Numbered from the stretch's first letter, positions 43,457 through 52,440 are shown. The stretch is DNA of 64,000 bases from Spirilliplanes yamanashiensis (GCF_016863475.1 NZ_BOOY01000043.1:44090-108089), one strand, 5' to 3'. Made by a program: numbers and translations. Notes: generated by a model not told the origin, from the letters alone.

Positions 43457-44080
43457 TCAGAGCCGGTCGAGAATCTTCTGCAGGGTCGCCACCTCGGCGG
43501 TCTGCGCCGTTGCGATCTCGGTGGCGAGAGCCTTCGCCTCGGCGTTGCCGCCCTGAGACTCCTCTGTGCGCGCCATCTCGATCGCGCCGTTGTGGTGGGC
43601 GATCATCATCCGGGCGAACTCACGGTCGAACTCGACGCCCTTGGCGGCTTCCAACTTCGCCATGTCCTCCTCGGACATCTCACCCGGCATGCCGGTCATC
43701 CCCGGCATGTTGTGACCGCCGGCGGCGGCAGTGGGCTGGCCCCACGCAGTGAGCCAGCCGGTCATCTTCTGAATCTCCGGCTCCTGGGCGTTCTTGATGT
43801 CGGTCGCGATCTTCTTGAGCTCCGCGTCGGAGGCGCGGGTCTCCGCCATGGCCGCCATCTCCAGGGCCTGCTGGTGGTGAACGATCATCATCTGGGCGAA
43901 CTGCACGTCCGCGTTGTTGGAGGCGGCGCCGGACGCCGGCGCGCTGGGTGCCGCCCCGGTGGTGGCCCCGGAGCCGTGCCCCATGCCGGCCATGTCGTCC
44001 CCGCCACAAGCGGCGGTCAGGAGCAGCGTTGCGGTGGCGATGGCGCCCAGCACGGCGCCACGCACGGTGGTGCGCTTCAT
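43457..44080 (-). CDS. DUF305 lipoprotein
   Basis: 207 residues. Lipoprotein signal LLLTAACGGDD, then a Met/His/Gly stretch (DMAGMGHGSG), first repeat VQFAQMMIVHHQQALEMAAM, a second Met-rich linker (GGHNMPGMTGMPGEMSEEDM) and second repeat FARMMIAHHNGAIEMARTEE. The repeated HH and Met-x-x-Met patterns fit copper binding outside the cell. It follows a DUF6153 gene in the same direction (84-nt gap) and ends at a bidirectional terminator. Confidence 0.92.
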   Translation of the reverse strand: MKRTTVRGAVLGAIATATLLLTAACGGDDMAGMGHGSGATTGAAPSAPASGAASNNADVQFAQMMIVHHQQALEMAAMAETRASDAELKKIATDIKNAQEPEIQKMTGWLTAWGQPTAAAGGHNMPGMTGMPGEMSEEDMAKLEAAKGVEFDREFARMMIAHHNGAIEMARTEESQGGNAEAKALATEIATAQTAEVATLQKILDRL

Positions 44081-44164
44081 GGTGTGGTGAACCTCTCTGT
44101 CGGTTGGCGATCGGTCGTCCGCGGCGACGGGAGCCGGGTTCCGGTCCCGTGCGATGCAGCCGAC

Positions 44165-44596
44165 CTATACGCGCAACACCGACAGCTGAGCGACGACGAG
44201 TCCGACCCGCCTGCCCGGCGGCGCCCGCTCCGAGGTTGAACCCGCCTGACTCCGGCCGGCGGCCCGGCCGGGCAGGACCCGGCCGGCGCGGCGACGCCGC
44301 GCGAGCCGCATCAGTGCCAGTACTCCGACGGCCGAAAGAACAGCCAGGCAGATGGCGGTGGGGTCGAGCATGAGGGATCCGCCACCGGCGGACACACTCC
44401 CCGCGGCCGACAACACCGGCTCAACCGGCATCGCCATGGCAGGGATTTCTGTCGGCGGGACATCGACGGAGTGCGACCCCTGAGGCATGGCGGCGTGCGC
44501 CGTGCCGACGTGGCCCACGGTGTGCATGCCGAACACGCCGAAGGTGACCGCCAGGAGCAGGACGAGGCGGAACGCAGCTCGGGCGCAGCCCTGCAC
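44165..44596 (-). CDS. DUF6153 family membrane protein
   Basis: 143 residues from GTG 44596 behind GGAGGTGG. N-terminal helix FRLVLLLAVTFGVFGMHTVGH, a Met/Pro segment (PAMAMPVEP), second helix (PTAICLAVLSAVGVLALMRLARRRR) and an Arg-rich tail ending QLSVLRV. This is the clearest DUF6153 member of the window. It is encoded just upstream of a DUF305 lipoprotein. Confidence 0.75.
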   Translation of the reverse strand: MQGCARAAFRLVLLLAVTFGVFGMHTVGHVGTAHAAMPQGSHSVDVPPTEIPAMAMPVEPVLSAAGSVSAGGGSLMLDPTAICLAVLSAVGVLALMRLARRRRAGRVLPGRAAGRSQAGSTSERAPPGRRVGLVVAQLSVLRV

Positions 44597-44713
44597 GCGC
44601 TACCACCTCCGTTCCGCCGATGCCGCAAGCAACGGTACAAGAGCAAACGGACCACCCGCCCACCACCTCACCGGAATGCCTTCGGCCGACATGCGACGCT
44701 CTGTGCAGTTTAT

Positions 44714-44734
44714 GTAGGATTTGTCCTCTACAAT
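44714..44734 (+). promoter_or_regulatory. Promoter-proximal inverted repeat before the beta-lactamase-like gene
   Basis: GTAGGATTTGTCCTCTAC (44714-44731) is an imperfect dyad, and TACAAT (44729-44734) is a good -10 overlapping it. It differs from the 19-bp operator, although its GTAG/CTAC ends are reminiscent. It may be the control site of the 44842 gene. Confidence 0.45.
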
Positions 44735-44841
44735 CCGTCTACACGCCAGGCACCGGTACGAGTGACATCGGCAAGGCAGGGGCATACGAGCAGAGGCCGG
44801 CCGACAACCGACCGTCCGGTCCCAAGGAGGTTCGGCACGCG

Positions 44842-45834
44842 ATGCGACGACGCGGCTACGTCGTTCTCAGCGGAGTGGCGGTGGGACTCAGCAGCCTCCT
44901 CACGACGTCTCTGGTTTTCGCGCAACCGGATACGGACGCCACCGGCACCCGTACGGTTCCGTCCGCGAGCCAGACTCCCGGAAGGCCGGGAGTGGCCGTC
45001 GCCACCGCCGAGCCCCGAGCCGCGAGGCCCGCGCCGCCGACGCTGGCCGCACGCCCGGTGCGGGTGAAGGTCGACGGGTTCCTCACCTGGGCGCTGCTCG
45101 ACCGGCGCACGGGCGAGATCACCGGCTCGCCCAACATCCGCGCGACCAACTCGACCGAATCCATGATCAAAATCTGGATCGTGGCGGACTTCCTCCGGCG
45201 CTCGGCCGACCGGGACACTGAGCCGAGCCGGCAGCGCCTGGCGCAGGGCCGCACCGCCATCCGGGACAGCGACGACAGTGCGGCGCAGAGCCTGTACGTC
45301 GCCGGGGGGCGGGACGCCGTCGTCTCCCGCATGATCCGGATGTGCCGGCTGACGGACACGAAGATCGCGGGCCCCCGCGGACTGGGCGACCGCGGGTGGT
45401 GGAGTTACACGCGCATGTCCGCTCGCGACGCGGTCCGCCTCGGCGAGTGCGTCAAGAACGGCACGGCCGCCGGCAGCCGCTGGACGGAGTGGGTCCTCGA
45501 CCAAATGAGCAAGGTGCGCGGCACGACGGCACCGGAGGACCAGCAGGCCCGGCGTGGCGGCGGCCGGTGGGGCATCATCGACGGCCTGCCGAAGGCCATC
45601 ACGGGCCGCGAGCCCATCGCCATCAAGAACGGTTGGACCCTGATCAACGCCGATGGCAAGTGGCACCTGAACTGCCTCGCCGTGGCCGACGAGTGGGTCC
45701 TGGCGGTCCTCATGCGCTACCCCGGCGGGCGGGGCCTCGACTATGGCGCCGGGGTGTGCCGGACGGTCGCCGCGCAGCTCGTGACACCGCAGCCGGCCGC
45801 CGCTCCTCCCACCGGCGGGCAGTCGCCGGGGTAG
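44842..45834 (+). CDS. Secreted class A beta-lactamase-like serine hydrolase
   Basis: 330 residues from ATG 44842 (AAGGAGG upstream, spacing long). Signal peptide about 1-30. A beta-lactamase-fold domain follows with candidate motifs SMIK (S-x-x-K, within NSTESMIKIW), DSDDSAAQ (in place of SDN) and IKNGW (in place of KTG). The unusual SDD and KNG versions suggest a carboxypeptidase-like or non-lactamase role. Penicillin-recognising enzymes are classic BlaI targets, and two BlaI-M56 pairs exist here, but no clear 19-bp operator precedes this gene. Confidence 0.72.
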   Translation: MRRRGYVVLSGVAVGLSSLLTTSLVFAQPDTDATGTRTVPSASQTPGRPGVAVATAEPRAARPAPPTLAARPVRVKVDGFLTWALLDRRTGEITGSPNIRATNSTESMIKIWIVADFLRRSADRDTEPSRQRLAQGRTAIRDSDDSAAQSLYVAGGRDAVVSRMIRMCRLTDTKIAGPRGLGDRGWWSYTRMSARDAVRLGECVKNGTAAGSRWTEWVLDQMSKVRGTTAPEDQQARRGGGRWGIIDGLPKAITGREPIAIKNGWTLINADGKWHLNCLAVADEWVLAVLMRYPGGRGLDYGAGVCRTVAAQLVTPQPAAAPPTGGQSPG

Positions 45835-45873
45835 GCCCCTCCCCGGACCCCGAACCCCGGCCGCGAAACTCCT

Positions 45874-45892
45874 CTACTACCCTGCTTAGGAG
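45874..45892 (+). promoter_or_regulatory. Candidate BlaI-type operator, site 5 (resB)
   Basis: CTACTACCCTGCTTAGGAG, with arms CTACTA/TAGGAG. It ends 54 bp before the resB start and 40 bp after the stop of the preceding gene. Confidence 0.7.
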
Positions 45893-45946
45893 ATTGACGG
45901 CGTCCTCGCTCGCCGTCGCACCCGGCCGGGAGAGGACGAGCGGACG

Positions 45947-47569
45947 TTGACGGCGCTTCTCCCCACGACGTCGCCGCGGCGCAGATCCCGGACCGGCGGA
46001 CCAAGGCGACCGCGGGCGCTGCTGCGAAACACGTGGCGCCAGCTGACCAGCATGCGCACCGCGCTCGTCCTGCTCTTCCTGCTCGCCCTGGCCGCGGTAC
46101 CCGGTTCCGTTCTCCCGCAGCGCACTGTGAACCGCGAGGCCGTGGGGCGCTACTTCGCCGCACATCCCGAGCTGGCACCGTGGCTCGACCGGCTCGGCGG
46201 CTTCGACGTGTACGCGTCGCCGTGGTTCTCGGCCGTCTACCTGCTGCTGTTCACCTCGCTCGTCGGATGCGTGCTCCCCCGGCTCATCGAGCACGCCCGG
46301 GCGCTGCGGTCCGCTCCCCCGGACGCCCCCCGCCGGCTCGAACGGCTGCCCGCGTACGCCGCGGCCCGGCCGCACCCCACGGAACCGGCCACGACGGCTC
46401 GGACCGCCGCCGGGGTCCTGCGCGCCGCCCGCTTCCGCACCGTGCTGAGGGAACATCCCGACGGGTCGTGGACGGTGAGCGCGGAGAAGGGCTACCTCAA
46501 GGAGGCGGGCAACCTGCTGTTCCACCTGTCCCTGCTGGCGGTCCTGGCCGGTCTGGCGTTCGGGTCGTGGTACGGGTGGCACGGCAACCGCGTCCTCGTG
46601 GCCGGCCGCGACACGGCGTTCTGCAACACGCCGCAACAGTTCGACGACGCCGGCTTCGGCGCGCGCGTCGCCGCGACGGACCTACCGGGATTCTGCCTCC
46701 AGCTCGACGAGTTCACCGCCACCTACCAGCCCAGCGGCCAACCACGGTCGTTCGACGCCGCCGTCACGGTCGAGGGCCTGGGTCCGGCACGCACGGCGAA
46801 CTTCACCGTCAACGCACCCCTGCGACTGGGACCCGCCACGGTCTACCTGCTCGGTCACGGCTACGCCCCCGTCCTGCGCTACACCGACCGGTACGGGCGG
46901 GCACAGACGCAGACCGCCGCGTTCCTGCCCACGGACGGCATGATCACCAGCGAGGGCGTCGCAATGTTCCCGGACGTCAACGACGACCCACGCACCAGCA
47001 CACGGGAACCGGCCGCTCAAGTGGCGTTCGAAGGGCTGTACCTGCCCACCGCGCCGGACGCACCGCCGTTCACCCGCTCGCAGTTCCCTGCGGAGCGGAA
47101 CCCGGCACTCATGCTCTGGACGTACCGGGGCGACCTCGGACTGGACGTCGGCCTCCCGAAATCGGTCTATCAGCTCGACCGACGGCAGATCGACCGGGGA
47201 AAGCTGGCTCAGGTCGGCGAACCCCGGCTCGTGCGGCGCGGGGAGAAGGTGAGCCTCGACGACGGCACGACGGTCGAATTCGTGGGCACCCGGCAGTGGA
47301 TCGCGATCTCCGTCCGGCATGATCCCGCCCAGCCCGTGGTGCTGGCCGGCGCGACCCTGGCCCTGCTCGGTATGACGCTGTCCCTGATGGGGCGCCGCCG
47401 GCGCGTCTGGTTCCGGATCGGGCCGGCCGACGGGGCGGACTGCCACCGCACCCTCGTCGAGGCAGGCGGGTTGCCCCGCACCGAGCAGGCCGGGTTCGCC
47501 GACGAATTCAACGGACTCGTCCGCGCCGTGGACGATGCGGCAACGGCCCCGCCGGGTCAGATCCGGTAG
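45947..47569 (+). CDS. resB: ResB-like cytochrome c biogenesis protein
   Basis: 540 residues from TTG 45947 (GAGAGGACGAG upstream). Family plan: helices 1 and 2 (LTSMRTALVLLFLLALAAVPGSVLPQR; SPWFSAVYLLLFTSLVGCVLPRL), helix 3 (LLFHLSLLAVLAGLAFG), a large extracytoplasmic domain and a final helix (VVLAGATLALLGMTLSLMGRRRR). The first-helix MRTALVLL and EKGYLKEAGNLLFH are typical. ResB works with CcsA/ResC in system II haem attachment; CcsA is not encoded here. It carries a 19-bp operator upstream and overlaps the Rieske gene at its 3' end. Confidence 0.9.
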   Translation: MTALLPTTSPRRRSRTGGPRRPRALLRNTWRQLTSMRTALVLLFLLALAAVPGSVLPQRTVNREAVGRYFAAHPELAPWLDRLGGFDVYASPWFSAVYLLLFTSLVGCVLPRLIEHARALRSAPPDAPRRLERLPAYAAARPHPTEPATTARTAAGVLRAARFRTVLREHPDGSWTVSAEKGYLKEAGNLLFHLSLLAVLAGLAFGSWYGWHGNRVLVAGRDTAFCNTPQQFDDAGFGARVAATDLPGFCLQLDEFTATYQPSGQPRSFDAAVTVEGLGPARTANFTVNAPLRLGPATVYLLGHGYAPVLRYTDRYGRAQTQTAAFLPTDGMITSEGVAMFPDVNDDPRTSTREPAAQVAFEGLYLPTAPDAPPFTRSQFPAERNPALMLWTYRGDLGLDVGLPKSVYQLDRRQIDRGKLAQVGEPRLVRRGEKVSLDDGTTVEFVGTRQWIAISVRHDPAQPVVLAGATLALLGMTLSLMGRRRRVWFRIGPADGADCHRTLVEAGGLPRTEQAGFADEFNGLVRAVDDAATAPPGQIR

Positions 47570-48042
47570 ACGACGCCGCCGTCGACGACAACGGGAACCT
47601 TGGTCAGCCCGCGGGTGGCAGGCCCTTCGAGCAGGGCGCCGTCCCGCTCGCGGAACCGGGACGAATGCGCGGGACAGGTGATGACCCCTTGTCTCGGTGG
47701 GCCGAGGCGGATGCCCTGGTGCGGGCACGCGGCTTCGAACGCCCGGAATCTGCCGGCGATCGGCTGCACGACCAGAACGCCCTTTGCGACCGTGCCGCCG
47801 CCGACGGGCACGGCGGCGGCCTCGATCAGCTCCTGCCGGGAGGCCGGATCCACGCTCGGCCCGCTGCTCGGCAGCCGGGTCGGCCCCGATGCGGTGTCGT
47901 CGCCAGGCGGGCCCGGCTCAGTGGTCTCGCCCGATGAGCAGGCACTCACCGCGAAGAGCACGCCCAGCCCCCCGACGGATCCGAGCACCGCGCGCCGAGA
48001 GGCACACGGGAGCCCGCGCGCGACGTCCAGCGCATTTTCCAT
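47557..48042 (-). CDS. Rieske [2Fe-2S] lipoprotein
   Basis: 161 residues from ATG 48042 (GGGGAGAACTG upstream). An SRRAVLGSVGGLGVL stretch looks like a Tat signal and ends in VSACSSG, a lipobox. The Rieske domain has both cluster boxes: ACPHQGIRLG and CPAHSSRFRERDGA. Substitution of CTH by CPH and length suggest a small stand-alone ferredoxin-type Rieske protein, not the bc1 subunit. It may pass electrons outside the membrane, perhaps to the neighbouring cupredoxin. A longer reading to 48120 is not preferred. Confidence 0.87.
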   Translation of the reverse strand: MENALDVARGLPCASRRAVLGSVGGLGVLFAVSACSSGETTEPGPPGDDTASGPTRLPSSGPSVDPASRQELIEAAAVPVGGGTVAKGVLVVQPIAGRFRAFEAACPHQGIRLGPPRQGVITCPAHSSRFRERDGALLEGPATRGLTKVPVVVDGGVVYRI

Positions 48043-48116
48043 CAGTTCTCCCCTTCCGTGGGGGCCATCGCCCGGGGCGAGGGTAGCGACGGCCGACAAC
48101 CGGACCCTCGCCGTGG

Positions 48117-48518
48117 TCACACCACCCGCAGCACACCGGCCATCTGGGGATGCACGTCGCAGAAGATCCGGTACTCACCGGGTCCGCGCGGGGCGGCCAC
48201 GGTGCTCGAGGCGCCGGGTGCCAGCTCACCGGACGAAAAGCCGTCGCCGGTCAAGGTGTGCGACACCAGGTCGTTGTTGACCACGGTGATCACGGACCCG
48301 GCGGGCACCGTAGGGGTCCCGTAGTCCGCGCCTCCGATCGCCACCGTGGCGGAGGCCGGGCCGGTCGGCGCACCGTCCGGGCCCACGTCCGACCGCTTCC
48401 CCGCACCGGGCAACTCGCAGGCCGCGACAGCGGCGACGACAGCGCCGACGCAAATCAGGCGGGCCACACCGCCTGGCGTCGGCGGGACGGCACGGACCTG
48501 GATGGCGCGACTGAGCAC
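48117..48518 (-). CDS. Cupredoxin (plastocyanin/azurin-like) lipoprotein
   Basis: 133 residues from GTG 48518. Lipobox VAACELPG; then a cupredoxin domain with all type 1 copper ligands: His in VVNNDLVSHTLTG and the C-terminal FCDVHPQMAG (C-x2-H-x2-M). It should be a one-electron carrier outside the membrane. CATAGT in the 19-bp operator lies six bases from the GTG, so the transcript is probably leaderless and the operator sits over the promoter. The Rieske gene follows 74 nt downstream in the same direction. Confidence 0.88.
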   Translation of the reverse strand: MLSRAIQVRAVPPTPGGVARLICVGAVVAAVAACELPGAGKRSDVGPDGAPTGPASATVAIGGADYGTPTVPAGSVITVVNNDLVSHTLTGDGFSSGELAPGASSTVAAPRGPGEYRIFCDVHPQMAGVLRVV

Positions 48519-48522
48519 TGCA

Positions 48523-48541
48523 CTACTATGCCCGTTAGGAG
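48523..48541. promoter_or_regulatory. Candidate BlaI-type operator, site 6 (cupredoxin)
   Basis: CTACTATGCCCGTTAGGAG, arms CTACTA/TAGGAG. It lies 4 bp from the cupredoxin GTG and overlaps the apparent -10 (CATAGT on the minus strand). The YibE/F gene is 200 bp away on the other side. Confidence 0.72.
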
Positions 48542-48742
48542 TTGCTGACGGCCGCACCACGGCACCCGATCGGTGGAACGCCGCGGCCGCCGGCGCTGCC
48601 GGCGACGCGCAGTCCACGGTGACATCAGCGGATCGGCACCCGCGCGCCCGCCTCGCAGCATGCTCAATGACAGGACACCGACGCGCACGGCCGGCAGGCG
48701 GTTCGGCGCTGACAGCCGGCCCCGGGCCGACGGAGGAACGAC

Positions 48743-50011
48743 ATGGGTACGGAGCACAGCCACACCCCCAAGCCGGCGCCGCCGCGCGTCCGCCGGCTGG
48801 TGGCCATCCTCGTGCTGCCCCTCTTCGCTGCCACCGTCATCGCCGCGGTCGTCCTGTGGCCGCGCAACGTCCCCGAGCCAGACACAGGAGGCGGTCCCGA
48901 GCGCCGGTTCGGGCAGGTCGTCTCGATCGTCGAGGAGGTCTGCCAGGAGACGCCCGACCTGCCGGAGGGACTGCCCACCGGCCCCTGCGGCACCGTCACG
49001 GTGCGCATCACCGAGGGAGCGGACAGGGGGATCGAGGTGCCCACCCCCCTCCCGGCCGGGCCCGGACTACCGAAGGTCTCCGTGGGGGACGAGGTCGTGC
49101 TGATGGTCCTCAACGCCGCCGACACGACCGAGACCGTGGAGTACAACATCGCCGACCAGCAACGCGGGGAACCGCTGATCTGGGTGGGCGTCGCCTTCGC
49201 ACTCGCCATCATCGGGTTCGGCCGGTGGCGGGGGCTGGCCGCACTGGCAGGTCTCGCCGCCAGCTTCGCGATCCTGCTCACCTTCGTCCTGCCCGGCATT
49301 CAGGTCGGCAAGCCGCCGCTGCTCGTCGCCGTGGTCGGGGCAGCCCTCATCATGTTCGTCGTCCTGTACCTGACCCACGGCCTGACGGTGCAGACGTCGG
49401 TCGCCGTGCTCGGTACGCTCGCCAGCCTCATCCTGACCGGGATCCTGGGCACCGTCGTCACCGGCGCAGCCCACCTGACCGGATTCGGCAGCGAAGAGGC
49501 GACCACGCTGTCCGTGTTCCAGGAAAGCCTCGACCTGCATGGCCTGCTACTGGCCGGCATCATCATCGGCTCCCTGGGCGTCCTTGACGACGTGACGGTG
49601 ACCCAGGCGGCCACTGTTTCGGAGCTCGGTTACGCCAATCCGTCGCTGACCCGCCTACAGCTCTACCGGTCCGCCACCCGGGTGGGCCGGGCGCACATCG
49701 CCTCCACCGTCAACACGATCGTGCTGGCCTACGCCGGGGCGTCGCTGCCCGTCCTGTTGCTCATCGTCGGCAGCGGTCAGGCGGTCTCCGAGACGCTGAC
49801 GAGCGAGTTCATCGCCCAGGAGATCGTCCGTAGTGCGGTCGCCACCCTCGGGCTGATCGCCGCCGTACCCATCACCACTGCGCTCGCGGCAGTCGTGACC
49901 GCCGGCCCGGCCGCGCGCAAGGAGCGCGTCGCGGCCAAGCGACGGCGCCCGGACCGGTCGGACACGCTGACCGCGCTGGCCGAACGGCCCCGCCACGGAG
50001 CCTGGGAGTGA
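48743..50011 (+). CDS. YibE/F family membrane protein
   Basis: 422 residues from ATG 48743 behind GGAGGAACG. One N-terminal helix (about 18-40), an extracytoplasmic domain resembling an OB-like or lipoyl-like barrel, and then about seven membrane helices of the YibE/F domain, including GSLGVLDDVTVTQAATVSEL, the family's signature, and LAYAGASLPVLLL. Function unknown; YibE/F proteins are proposed transporters. It overlaps the next gene by 4 nt. Confidence 0.88.
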   Translation: MGTEHSHTPKPAPPRVRRLVAILVLPLFAATVIAAVVLWPRNVPEPDTGGGPERRFGQVVSIVEEVCQETPDLPEGLPTGPCGTVTVRITEGADRGIEVPTPLPAGPGLPKVSVGDEVVLMVLNAADTTETVEYNIADQQRGEPLIWVGVAFALAIIGFGRWRGLAALAGLAASFAILLTFVLPGIQVGKPPLLVAVVGAALIMFVVLYLTHGLTVQTSVAVLGTLASLILTGILGTVVTGAAHLTGFGSEEATTLSVFQESLDLHGLLLAGIIIGSLGVLDDVTVTQAATVSELGYANPSLTRLQLYRSATRVGRAHIASTVNTIVLAYAGASLPVLLLIVGSGQAVSETLTSEFIAQEIVRSAVATLGLIAAVPITTALAAVVTAGPAARKERVAAKRRRPDRSDTLTALAERPRHGAWE

Positions 50012-50703
50012 CAGAACCGGACCCGCCGCTGAGACCGCCCGACGATGCCGGCCCACCGGCGGAGCCCCGCAGGACCGCCGCACGGGTCCGATTCGGGCTC
50101 CTCCTGGCGAGTCTCGCCGGCTTGGTGGTCGCCGCGTTGACCGGGGTGCTGCCCGACCTCACCGAGATGGCCACGGCGTTGCCCACATCCGGCCCGCTGG
50201 CGTCCTTCGCCGTCATCGGCGCAGTGGCGGTGCTGCTGTCCGCGCTCGTGCCGCGCAGCGTCCTCGCCGCCGGCGCGGGCCTGCTCTTCGGCGCGACCAC
50301 CGGCGCTCTGTACGTCATGGCCGGCGCCCTGGTCGCGGCCGTACTCGCCTTCGAGATCGGGCGTTGGCTGGGCCGCGACTACATCCGAGGGCGCCGCCGC
50401 GCCGCCGCCGTCGACAGCTTCCTCGAACGACGTGGCATCACCGGCGTCCTCGTGCTGCGGCTGCTGCCGATTGCTCCGTTCGGACTCGTGAGCTACGCCT
50501 TCGGCGCGACGGCCGTGCCGCGGTCGGCGTACCTCCTGGCGACCGCCTTAGGCATCGCGCCGAGCACCATCGTCTTTGCGACGTTGGGCGCCCACGCGCT
50601 CACCCCGGCCTCCCCTGCCTTCATCCTCTCGACCGTCGCAGCGCTCGGCCTCGCCGCAGCGGGAGTCCTCGGCGCCCGGGCGGCGAGCCGGGCGACACGC
50701 TGA
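50008..50703 (+). CDS. TVP38/TMEM64 (VTT domain) membrane protein
   Basis: 231 residues from GTG 50008, coupled to the YibE/F gene. The VTT domain is recognisable by GAGLLFGATTGALYVMAG, FEIGRWLGRDYI and RRGITGVLVLRLLPIAPFGL plus VSYAFGATAV. Five or six membrane helices. Eukaryotic relatives are lipid scramblases; the bacterial role is unsettled (transport or membrane homeostasis). Operon partner YibE/F is also a membrane protein of unknown function. Confidence 0.87.
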   Translation: MTEPDPPLRPPDDAGPPAEPRRTAARVRFGLLLASLAGLVVAALTGVLPDLTEMATALPTSGPLASFAVIGAVAVLLSALVPRSVLAAGAGLLFGATTGALYVMAGALVAAVLAFEIGRWLGRDYIRGRRRAAAVDSFLERRGITGVLVLRLLPIAPFGLVSYAFGATAVPRSAYLLATALGIAPSTIVFATLGAHALTPASPAFILSTVAALGLAAAGVLGARAASRATR

Positions 50704-50714
50704 CCGACGCGTCG

Positions 50715-51491
50715 TCATCCCCGTACCGCCTCAGCCACGAAACCAACGAGGTCCGCACGGCGACGCCACGGATTCAGGTACAGCTGCGCTCCGCCCACCC
50801 GGATCCGCAGCGCCTCTCGCACGATGCGATGCCAGCGCTTGTCGTAGGCGCCGAGGGCGAACTCCGCAGCCTCGGACTTCGACGTGACTCGCCCGGCGGC
50901 CAGCGTGTGCCGCAACCGTGCCACACCGAGCACGCCCCAGGACACCGCCCATGGACTCAGGCCGACCGCCCCGCGCGCCTTGCGCCGCAGCCACGGCTCC
51001 CAGTAGTCGCCGAGGTTGCGCCGGGTGGTGTCGGCGAGCTCCTGCCAGTCGGTGTAGATGCCGAGGGTGGGAACCGAAGGTCCGCGAACCGCCACCCCGC
51101 CCTGCTGGAGGACGTGCCACGTCACCAGGTGCCTCTCGAAGCGCGACACCGGGTCGACGCGCCACTCGTGGACGGCGATACCCGACGGGACCCGCCCGGG
51201 GTCGCGCCGCAGGTCGTCCCACCGGACGTACAGGCCGTCGAAGTAGGGTTTGGCACCGGCGCGCCTGAGCTCGGCGTGCACAGTGCGGACGATCCGCGGG
51301 TCCGGCGCCCGGCTTGTCACGGCCACGAAGTCGATGTCGCTGACACGTGGGCGGTAGTCGCCGAGTGCGATGGACCCCTGCAGGTAGAGGCCCTCGACCA
51401 GCCCGGGGTCGTGCCGGTCGGCCACCGTCAGGAACGCGGTGCACATTCGCTTCACCCCGTCGTTCAACTCTCCGACCACCAGACCTCCCAC
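50715..51491 (-). CDS. Nucleotidyltransferase with AadA-like C-terminal domain
   Basis: 258 residues. Pol-beta type nucleotidyltransferase core: YLQGSIALGDYRPRVSDIDF carries the GS-x-x-x-GD and D-x-D metal ligands. The helical C-terminal half (SPWAVSWGVLGVARLRHTL, SKSEAAEFALGAY) matches the DUF4111 domain of AadA-like aminoglycoside adenylyltransferases. The substrate cannot be told from sequence; it need not be an antibiotic. Start GTG 51491, or GTG 51479 with GGGAGG close before it. Confidence 0.8.
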   Translation of the reverse strand: MGGLVVGELNDGVKRMCTAFLTVADRHDPGLVEGLYLQGSIALGDYRPRVSDIDFVAVTSRAPDPRIVRTVHAELRRAGAKPYFDGLYVRWDDLRRDPGRVPSGIAVHEWRVDPVSRFERHLVTWHVLQQGGVAVRGPSVPTLGIYTDWQELADTTRRNLGDYWEPWLRRKARGAVGLSPWAVSWGVLGVARLRHTLAAGRVTSKSEAAEFALGAYDKRWHRIVREALRIRVGGAQLYLNPWRRRADLVGFVAEAVRG

Positions 51492-51676
51492 ACTTCATCG
51501 GTGAGCGCCGCCGCCGCAGCGTTCCGGCCCCGGCCTGAACGCATATGCGATGCAGAGCGATCCACACCCACCGGCGCGGCGACACACCTCCCGCGCTTAC
51601 GTGCGTCGAGTGCGCGCAGCGCTGGCCATTGATCGCCGAACATGGTGGCAACGCCGGTCTGCGCCTTGCCCGGGCG

Positions 51677-52108
51677 TCATCGAAGCTCACGAGGTAGCTC
51701 GATCTGGATCGCCACGAAGAGGCGCCACGCGACCTGGCAAACCGAATCAGCCCACCTACGACCGAGGCTGCCGGGCCTCACTGCACTGGAGCGGCCACCT
51801 ACGACTGTGTCCAGCAGCGTGACACATTGCACCTCGTCGGCGACGTCGAAGAACATCAGGCAGTATCCACAAAGGTCCCGGACGGCCTCCCACCCGGCGT
51901 CTCGGCGCTGGACAGCGGCCAAGTGGGCGGCCAACTTCATGCCGATGTATCCGCCGTACTTCTGAGGGTGGGCGTCGCTGTACTTCGCCCAGAAGCCCAC
52001 CGGATCGATCGGCGGCCCACCTGGGGTCTCGACGTCGACGGGCGGCAACAGGGAAATGAGCCCCATGAGCTGTTTGACGTCCGGGTGTGTGCGGGGTGTG
52101 CCCTCCAT
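51677..52108 (-). CDS. Hypothetical protein
   Basis: 143 residues from ATG 52108. The first 95 residues look like a real soluble domain (HPDVKQLMGLISLLPPVDVE, DPVGFWAKYSDAHPQKYG, DLCGYCLMFFDVADEVQC). The C-terminal third is less protein-like, so the end may be altered by a frameshift. I do not recognise the family. The YCLMFFDVADE segment has two cysteines near each other. Isolated, with no operon partner. Confidence 0.45.
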   Translation of the reverse strand: MEGTPRTHPDVKQLMGLISLLPPVDVETPGGPPIDPVGFWAKYSDAHPQKYGGYIGMKLAAHLAAVQRRDAGWEAVRDLCGYCLMFFDVADEVQCVTLLDTVVGGRSSAVRPGSLGRRWADSVCQVAWRLFVAIQIELPRELR

Positions 52109-52440
52109 GCCGGGAAACTACCCGAGGTACGGGCGTTGGTGACCGTCAGATTCTGCCCAAGTGTCGGGTCGTACCAGCACCAAGACCGGAGCGCGGTCAC
52201 GCCCCACGGAACGCGCTAGCTGTGCGACTCACCACTCGATCATGAATGACCGGCCGAAGGCCTCGCTGAACTGGTGCGTTCCGGGTGCGCCGCCAACTCC
52301 CAAACGTCAGAACTGGCCGTTTCACGTCGGTCCCGACCTCAGGGATGTCCGGCACCGTCGCGAGCGAGCGAGGGACCGGGCCGAGTCTCGAAGCAGCACG
52401 GCGCTGAACCGACCGCGGGCCGGAAACGTATGACACCACT
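52109..52440. other. 332-bp gap, promoter of the DUF6153/DUF305 pair
   Basis: No gene is supported. At the right end TATGAC (52429-52434) stands six bases before the GTG at 52441, fitting a leaderless promoter. I find neither a CsoR box nor a 19-bp operator here. Confidence 0.4.
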
